Source of the DNA: Saprospiraceae bacterium
GTDB lineage: Bacteria; Bacteroidota; Bacteroidia; Chitinophagales; Saprospiraceae
DNA: 64,000 bases
Reading direction: 5' to 3'
Assembly (NCBI GenBank): GCA_016710265.1
Contig: JADJJL010000001.1
Span: 186,001-250,000 of the forward strand
Below the pieces are notes generated by a model, which saw only the letters and a program-made list of their open reading frames with translations, did not search any database and was not told where the DNA came from. Positions 60,042 to 64,000 of this stretch are shown here, piece after piece (positions within the stretch are counted from its first letter, which is position 1; each line of letters opens with the position of its first letter). The translations under genes and the position numbers were made by a program.

Positions 60042-60234
60042 AACAAATCGAATCATAAGAGCTAAGCTGTATTTTATAAATGGCCGTGTACAGGAGGGTT
60101 AGTTAGAAAAAGATATTATCATATATATTATTTTATTATGTATATTCTATTGTTTATTCATACATTAAATAAATATCACGAAATAATAATGATTCTAGAA
60201 TCCTTTTGCATTCTTAGATTATACAGATATATTT

Positions 60235-60315
60235 TATTCTAATCCATCTTTCTAATCAAAAATTTGGAGAAATAAAAAGAAATAAAATTTATATTTGTAC
60301 TTTAGAACCTACAAT
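60235..60315 (+). promoter_or_regulatory. Leader repeat with TATATTTG element (copy 3 of 3)
   Basis: CTAATCCATCTTTCTAATCA and AAAAAGAAATAAAATTTATA then TTTGTAC and AACCTACAA match 28190-28270. The recombinase fragment that follows in the other two copies is replaced here by the next gene. It may act as the promoter of 60326. Confidence 0.6.
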
Positions 60316-60325
60316 CCCTAAATCA

Positions 60326-61867
60326 ATGAAAAGAAAGTCACCGAGTTTAATTGGATTTCTTTTTTTCTTTTTGGCATTTCTCATTTTTCATTTAGCTGCC
60401 AATGCACAAATAATGTTTCAAAATGAATTTGTTAGAACGAATTTGTATGAAACTAAACAAACTCCTGACAGCGGTTACATTTCAGTTGGTTGGTGGAATG
60501 GTGGTACTCGTCAGTCTGCTTGCTTGGTAAAAACAAACTCTTTTGGCGAAACTATCTGGACAAGAATGTATGGTCAATCTAAAGATGTAATTGCTTTTTC
60601 AACGGAAATGACTTCAGATGGAGGATACATTCTGAATGGCTCAACTTACAGTGGAAAAGTTTATCTTATAAAAACTGACTCCAATGGAGACACTCTATGG
60701 ACTAAAAATCTTGGTGGAGTAGGATCAGGTTTTGATTCTGGAAGAGAAGTTCATCAAACTTTAGATGGAGGCTATATTTTAACTGGGGGTACAGGAAATT
60801 TTGGAACAGGCATTTATGTGATTAAAACCGATTCTATTTGAGATGTTGAATGGTCAAGAGTATTTAAAAATATAAAGGAGGATGATATAAGTTATTCAAT
60901 TTGTCAAACGGCTGATAGTGGTTTTGTGGCTTCGGGTGTTTTGAAGATAGAGCATGATAACAGTGATATTGTTCTTATTAAAATGAATTCATTCGGAGAT
61001 ACTCTTTGGACAAAATCTTATGGTGGTCCAGGTCAGGATTTTGCAAATTGTATTCAGCAAACATTTAATCATGGACTTGTCATTGGTGGATATTCAAACA
61101 GTTTTGATTCAGGAGGAGACGCACTTTTACTTATTACTGACAGCATTGGAAATTTAATCTTGTCTAAAACATATAGCGGAACTGGGTTTATTCATGGATT
61201 TTCTGTTTCTCAAACCGCTGACAGTGGATATGTACTAAGTGGAAATACAAATAGTTTTGGAGTAGCAACATGGGCTCCTTTTGTATTAAAAGTAAATTCT
61301 GTTGGTGATGTCCTTTGGGCTAAAGCATATGCCGATTTTCAATATGGAGTTGCTTGGTCAATTAAACAAACAAATGATGGTGGATATGTCACAGCAGGAG
61401 CACAACATGAAATGATGAAACTTAATTCCAACGGCTCATCAGGATGCTTGGAGCTTGATGCTACACCAGTGGTTACCAATTTACCAATAACGCATATAAA
61501 TAATCCAATTAATGTTACAGTTGCAAATACTTTAAACTTTCCTGCCTATACAGAAGTTATTAGCGGAATTGATATAGTGAATATTTGCTTTTCTGTTGGC
61601 TTAAATGAGATTAGCAAATCAGAGTCTCCTCTACAGGTCTTTCCCAATCCTGCCTCTGAAAGTTTGATTATTACTTTACCTGAATTTGTAAATAAAGGTG
61701 TAATTAAATTTTATAATCTTGTCGGAGAAATAATATTAGAAGAAAATATTTTTCAGGTCTTAAACAAAGAAATTAATCTTCAAAATATGACCAAAGGAAT
61801 TTATTTTATAAAAGTATTTAATGGAGAAAAAACTTATTCAACAAAATTAATTGTTGAGGATGATTGA
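60326..61867 (+). pseudogene. T9SS-exported repeat protein with one in-frame TGA
   Basis: 513 codons in one frame from the ATG at 60326 to the stop at 61867, broken only by TGA at 60839-60841 (SI-stop-DVEW where a Gly would fit). The leader is FLFFFLAFLIFHLAANAQ. Repeated blocks NSFGETIWTRMYG, DSNGDTLWTKNLGG, NSFGDTLWTKSYGG mark delta-60/Kelch-like propeller units. The end is a type A sorting domain (LQVFPNPASESLIITLPEF, GIYFIKVFNGEKTYS). Translation could restart at 60926. Confidence 0.8.
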
Positions 61868-61879
61868 AACTGTGAGAAC

Positions 61880-62068
61880 TTCTACGATATGAACTCCAAA
61901 CAGATAATAACAGGAACGCATTTCTGGACATATGCAATTGCCGGGGTTCCCCCGCTGGGGCTGGGCAGGCTGTGCTTCGAAGACAATTAGTGGTGGTCGA
62001 AGTTTTGTGCTTCGTAAAAATAATTATGCTGAAATGTTTGCCAATATTAAATCTGCAAAACATTAGAA
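61880..62068 (+). repeat. Family A boundary repeat, divergent copy
   Basis: GCCGGGGTTCCCCCGCTGGGG is a hairpin at the left, GCTGTGCTTCGAAGACAATT and GGTCGAAGTTTTGTGCTTCG match the middle loosely, and GCCAATATTAAATCTGCAAA with ACATTAG matches the right end. It separates the T9SS gene from the RDD gene. Confidence 0.6.
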
Positions 62069-62088
62069 TTCAATAAAAAAACCAAATT

Positions 62089-62532
62089 ATGCCAGAAACA
62101 AATTATCCAGGGATTCTAGTTAGAGTTAAAGCTATTGTTACTGATGGAATAGTCCTCATTGCTTTTATGTTTGTCACAACATATGTTTTCTCGTTCTTTG
62201 AAACCGTGCTAGACATAGCTCGAATTATTGCATTTGTATTCATTTTCTTGCTTTATGATCCAATTTTAATTAGCTTTTTTGGCGGAACTATCGGCCACAT
62301 GATTAATGGACTTCAAGTTAAAAGAGAGTCAAATGAAAAGAAAAATGTACTTTTTCCTTTAGCTTTACTAAGGTACATTGTGAAGTTTTTATTAGGTTGG
62401 ATTTCGTTATTGACAGTTTCAGGCAATAAAAAAGGAAAAGCAATTCATGACTACTTAGTTGGCTCAGTTGTTGTTTATTCAAGATCAAAAGAAGTAATAA
62501 AAACGAATGAGAACACCGCCTATACTCAATAG
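62089..62532 (+). CDS. RDD-family membrane protein
   Basis: 147 aa, three helices: VRVKAIVTDGIVLIAFMFVT (R..D motif of RDD), IIAFVFIFLLYDPILISFFG and FPLALLRYIVKFLLGWISLL. Short basic tail with KAIHDYLVGSVVVYSR. Transport or membrane-insertion roles are suggested for the family. Single gene behind a family A repeat. Confidence 0.85.
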   Translation: MPETNYPGILVRVKAIVTDGIVLIAFMFVTTYVFSFFETVLDIARIIAFVFIFLLYDPILISFFGGTIGHMINGLQVKRESNEKKNVLFPLALLRYIVKFLLGWISLLTVSGNKKGKAIHDYLVGSVVVYSRSKEVIKTNENTAYTQ

Positions 62533-62617
62533 CCTAAGGAAGAGCAAATAATCAACCCCAAACGGTTCTTTGGAATTGCTGTGAAACGTTGTATACTATT
62601 TAAATAATAACAAAATT

Positions 62618-63175
62618 ATGAATAAATTAGAAAATTATATTTTTAATGAGGCCAAAGGTGTTATTCAGAAAATTGACCCAAATGAATTGATTGATATTTA
62701 CTCATATTCCTTTTATATTAGCAATATTGATGACGATGCAAGGCTTCCATCTCTGACAATCGGATATAACACTGAGACAAATCTGAATGAAAATATTGAA
62801 AGTGCATCCTCTAAAAATGAAGCGAAATGGAATTATGCTTTTTGGATACAAAATGAGTTAGTTCTGATTGGGGAAGATGATGATAGCAAGGGTATAATAT
62901 CTGAATGGATAGAAAATCAAGATTTGCATTACACTGATGAAGATGAGGATGACGATTTCGATACTTGTTTAGAAAAAGGTGAAAATATTTCAAAATCGTT
63001 TGTTGATACTTTGATAGTTATAGTTCAGAGATTGCCTAAAGAACAAATAACGGAATTACCAAATTTAATACATGATTTAGAATATTACGATGAAATAAAA
63101 AATCAAAATATCCTTGCTAATGGGATCGAAAGGGTGAGAGAGTTTGCAGATTGGATTGATAGTGAAATTGAATAA
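62618..63175 (+). CDS. Acidic protein resembling DUF4303-type immunity-like proteins
   Basis: 185 aa, no leader. It is rich in Asp/Glu/Asn: SLTIGYNTETNLNENIESAS, KWNYAFWIQNELVLIGEDDD and a run of acidic residues near 105-113 (DEDEDDDFD). Helical C-terminus with ELPNLIHDLEYYDE. The general form (small acidic, near repeats) is like immunity-type proteins, but no toxin is next to it. Confidence 0.45.
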   Translation: MNKLENYIFNEAKGVIQKIDPNELIDIYSYSFYISNIDDDARLPSLTIGYNTETNLNENIESASSKNEAKWNYAFWIQNELVLIGEDDDSKGIISEWIENQDLHYTDEDEDDDFDTCLEKGENISKSFVDTLIVIVQRLPKEQITELPNLIHDLEYYDEIKNQNILANGIERVREFADWIDSEIE

Positions 63176-63497
63176 AAAATAAACGGCGCACAACAAAATG
63201 TATTTATTATGCGGATTTCATAATTTGTAAGTAAGCGTCGCTAGCACAGGCGGTAACCTTGGATAATGAGTTGTCTAAGTACTCCACATGCAGCATACAC
63301 TTACAATACAAATTGCCCTCTTTAGACCAATTCTACCATATTGACTTAAAAAGGCCAATTTAGGATTTATCAGCCTAATATATAGACTTTGGAAGCTCAG
63401 TACCGTCTAAAACAAAAAATTGGTCTAAAAGCGGCTAATTTAGATAAAAAGGCTTTTTTTGACCAATTTTTATAAATTTGTGTAAATTTTTAAACTT
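63176..63497. repeat. Gene-free region with a 12-base inverted repeat
   Basis: TTTAGACCAATT (63321-63332) is the exact inverse complement of AATTGGTCTAAA (63418-63429), 85 bases apart. A second, weaker pair (GGCCAATTTAGG, GCGGCTAATTTAG) lies nearby. The left part contains GTAAGTAAGCGTCGCTAGCA, not related to families A-C. Confidence 0.6.
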
Positions 63498-63781
63498 ATG
63501 GTGGCAGTAATCACTGGCGATATCATCAATTCAAGAAAAGTTAATTCTGAAATTTGGCTACCCAAACAGACTGAATACTTTTCAAAAATTATATTAGACC
63601 CCGTAAAACGAGAAATATACAGAGTGGACAACTATCAAATTGATTTGAAATTACCAGCGCCTTTGAAATTGTCATGTGCATAAAAGCATTAATAAAATCA
63701 AACGACCTCCCTTTGTATAACCTTGCCTGCGCTGATTTAATCCCGGATGAATCTATTTTTTCTTTGGTGATACAAAAATGA
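63498..63781 (+). pseudogene. SatD-family protein, frameshifted and truncated
   Basis: The frame from 63498 starts VAVITGDIINSRKVNSEIWL and continues KREIYRVDNYQIDLKLPAPL, the usual start of SatD-family proteins; near 63670 a frame change leads to MCIKALIKSNDLPLYNLACA and a stop at 63781. The conserved later part (typically 100 more residues) is missing. Confidence 0.65.
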
Positions 63782-63805
63782 TTTCAGATCTTTGTTCTTT
63801 AGCAA

Positions 63806-64000
63806 ATGTCTTATACATCTATGTATTCAAATGTCCTTTTTGTCCTCACTATTATCAATTATATTGGTCTGGCCATCTTAAATATCCAGAAAACGAATGC
63901 TACAGGCGAACGACTCATGGTCTCTGGATTTATTGGCTTGGGTTTAATAGCAGCGTATGTTCTGTTTAGTTTGTTGTTGACGATAAGCATCACATCTAAA
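63806..64000 (+). CDS. Membrane protein, N-terminal part (runs off the window edge)
   Basis: 65 open codons from the ATG at 63806 to the window end. Helices NVLFVLTIINYIGLAILNI and VSGFIGLGLIAAYVLFSLLL with a short loop. It may be a partner of the adjacent SatD remnant. Family not recognised. Confidence 0.5.
   Translation, partial: MSYTSMYSNVLFVLTIINYIGLAILNIQKTNATGERLMVSGFIGLGLIAAYVLFSLLLTISITSK

Noticed and set aside
13082..63175. Classical integron
   Set aside because: No IntI gene in the window, elements are much longer than known attC sites, and several units are multi-gene operons up to about 7 kb; only a cassette-like architecture is claimed.

Overview
The window is AT-rich DNA from a member of the Bacteroidota, most likely a gliding or environmental Saprospiraceae/Chitinophagales-type organism. 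The evidence is several proteins with type IX secretion (T9SS) C-terminal sorting domains, an ExbB/ExbD/ExbD/TonB operon, promoter elements of the TTTG / TAnnTTTG type, few Shine-Dalgarno sequences, and a LuxR-type two-component pair with a TPR sensor. No rRNA, tRNA or CRISPR array was recognised.

Layout. (1) 1-7.1 kb: the end of a secreted protein gene (minus strand), then exbB-exbD-exbD-tonB. Behind it is a tandem duplication of the tonB block (unit 1 about 2912-5209, unit 2 about 5210-7069). The second unit is decaying: it carries an exbD fragment, a broken terminator, a lost lipobox and a nonsense-mutated small membrane gene. (2) 7.1-13 kb: ordinary housekeeping-like genes, mostly minus strand: an SPFH/band-7 protein, a TPR lipoprotein with a frameshifted N-terminus, type II NADH dehydrogenase, another TonB-C-like protein, a PhnA-domain protein and a methyltransferase. 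(3) 13.1-64 kb: a long accessory region in which every intact gene lies on the plus strand. Unrelated one- to few-gene units are separated by long, partly palindromic intergenic repeats (here called families A, B and C). Two tiny ORFs keep only the C-terminal end of a tyrosine recombinase.

Cargo of the accessory region includes: a membrane-anchored trypsin-like protease with an outer-membrane coiled-coil/barrel protein and a lipoprotein; a papain-like protein; a CBS-HEPN protein beside a complete type I restriction-modification operon (hsdM-hsdS-GxxExxY-hsdR); a persulfide/sulfur-handling cluster (persulfide dioxygenase-rhodanese fusion, TauE-like transporter, rhodaneses, OsmC, thioredoxin); a serine beta-lactamase-like hydrolase; T9SS-exported delta-60, Kelch and SASA-esterase proteins; a MepB-family protein; a TPR histidine kinase/LuxR regulator pair followed by a predicted MACPF-jacalin pore-forming protein; a fasciclin protein; and several small proteins.

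At least nine genes carry a single frameshift or stop (TPR lipoprotein, Crp, thioredoxin, rhodanese-thioredoxin, DUF3267, small membrane protein copy 2, a small lipoprotein, a T9SS protein, SatD). This may reflect real decay in a cassette-like region, indel errors in the assembly, or both. The strongest hypothesis is that the region from 13 to 63 kb is a cassette-like array built with unusually long attC-like boundary elements. This is inferred from architecture; no intact integrase lies in the window.
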